Shown here piece by piece: positions 5,031 to 5,525 of a stretch of 5,525 bases of DNA. Each line of letters begins with the position of its first letter. The first letter of the stretch is position 1. The notes beneath the pieces were generated by a model that was not told the origin of the DNA, searched no databases, and worked only from the letters and a program-made list of their open reading frames with translations. The translations under genes and the position numbers were made by a program. Source of the DNA: Hyphomicrobiales bacterium (GTDB taxonomy: Bacteria; Pseudomonadota; Alphaproteobacteria; Rhizobiales; Xanthobacteraceae); NCBI GenBank assembly GCA_016201085.1, contig JACQDO010000212.1, forward strand, positions 1 through 5,525, written 5' to 3'.

Positions 5031-5525
5031 TCATGTGACGAGCGCGCCGCCGTCGAGATACACGATCGATCCGGTGGCAAAGCCATTAGTCATAAAGGCG
5101 AAGATTTGCCGGGCGATATCCTCGCCCAGGCCGACGCGACCGACCGGCAATGCGGCCGCGGTCTTGGCGAGCATCTCGCGGCGGGCGGCCTCCGGCATGG
5201 CGGCGCGGATCGGCGTGTCGATGATGCCGGGCGACACGCAGTTCACGCGCACCGGCGCCAGCTCAAGCGCGAGCGCGCGCGTCAGCGATTCGAGCGCGCC
5301 ATTGGCGGAGCCGACGATGGCCGAGTTCGGGCGCGGCCGCACGCTGAGGAAACCGGAGACCAAAGTGAGCGAGCCGCCGGCGCTGATCTCGGCCGAGCGC
5401 GCGCAACGCCAGGCGCCCCAGAACTTGCCTTCCATGGTCGAGCGCACGTCAGCCATCGAGACGGTCTTGAATGGGCCGGTGCGCAACTGCGCGGCTGTGA
5501 CAATCACATGATCGACGGCTCCACA
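5031..5525 (-). CDS. Atypical short-chain dehydrogenase/reductase (5' end outside window)
   Basis: The last 164 residues of an SDR protein are visible. Family signatures include DHVIVTAA (visible residues 5-12, in place of the usual NNAG region), SLTLVSG with Ser57 at the catalytic serine position, ALESLTRALALELAPVRVN (77-95), the VSPGIIDTP loop (98-105) and the C-terminal TGSIVYLDGG (151-160). The YxxxK catalytic pair is absent: Val71 and Asn75 stand where Tyr and Lys are expected. A subgroup of SDR proteins that I recall has the same Asn and a very similar KFWGAWR...SGF...RP sequence, so this looks like a lineage feature, not decay. The Rossmann glycine motif is outside the window. It probably forms an operon with the IclR gene 13 bp downstream. 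Reductase activity cannot be assumed, and the substrate is unknown. Confidence 0.88.
   Translation of the reverse strand, partial: CGAVDHVIVTAAQLRTGPFKTVSMADVRSTMEGKFWGAWRCARSAEISAGGSLTLVSGFLSVRPRPNSAIVGSANGALESLTRALALELAPVRVNCVSPGIIDTPIRAAMPEAARREMLAKTAAALPVGRVGLGEDIARQIFAFMTNGFATGSIVYLDGGALVT

Noticed and set aside
5018..5086. 23-residue N-terminal extension of the IclR protein from an upstream start at 5086
   Set aside because: It would overlap the SDR C-terminus by about 55 bases and adds residues not expected before the IclR helix-turn-helix.
5237..5314. Loss of the SDR catalytic motif as a sign of a pseudogene
   Set aside because: The reading frame is intact to a normal C-terminus, and a similar SDR subgroup that I recall also carries Asn at the Lys position.

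Overview
The window looks like a chromosomal segment of a GC-rich alphaproteobacterium, most likely Hyphomicrobiales of the Bradyrhizobium/Rhodopseudomonas type. This rests on a DUF2336 protein (a family I know mainly from Alphaproteobacteria) next to a cheW gene, on codon use, and on the style of the catabolic genes. It is an inference from protein character; no database search was possible.

Left part (1-1480). The 5' end of a cheW-like chemotaxis coupling gene leaves the window on the minus strand. A 385-bp AT-richer spacer (166-550) follows, holding several short palindromes and no gene. A plus-strand gene for a DUF2336 protein then runs from 551 to 1480. Its core domain is present twice in tandem (about 61% identity between copies by hand count).

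Right part (1496-5525). All genes lie on the minus strand, so they are transcribed from right to left. In order of transcription they are an atypical short-chain dehydrogenase (5' end outside the window), an IclR-family regulator resembling MhpR, a UbiD-type prenylated-FMN decarboxylase, and a class II aldolase/adducin-fold protein with an intact metal site. The dehydrogenase and regulator are 13 bp apart and probably form one operon, followed by a plausible intrinsic terminator. The UbiD gene has its own leader, with a sigma-70-like promoter. Directly upstream of that promoter lie three CGGAA/TTCCG half-sites spaced exactly 10 bp apart, which is the expected shape of an IclR-type operator in an activating position. 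The class II aldolase-like gene follows 117 bp downstream.

Taken together, the right part reads as a small regulated module for breakdown of an aromatic or related carboxylic acid. It has two unrelated enzyme folds, both known to contain decarboxylases, plus a dehydrogenase-like protein under an MhpR-like regulator. The substrate cannot be read from the sequence. The right-hand genes converge on the DUF2336 gene with 15 bp between stop codons (1480 and 1496). No tRNA, rRNA, CRISPR array or insertion sequence was seen.
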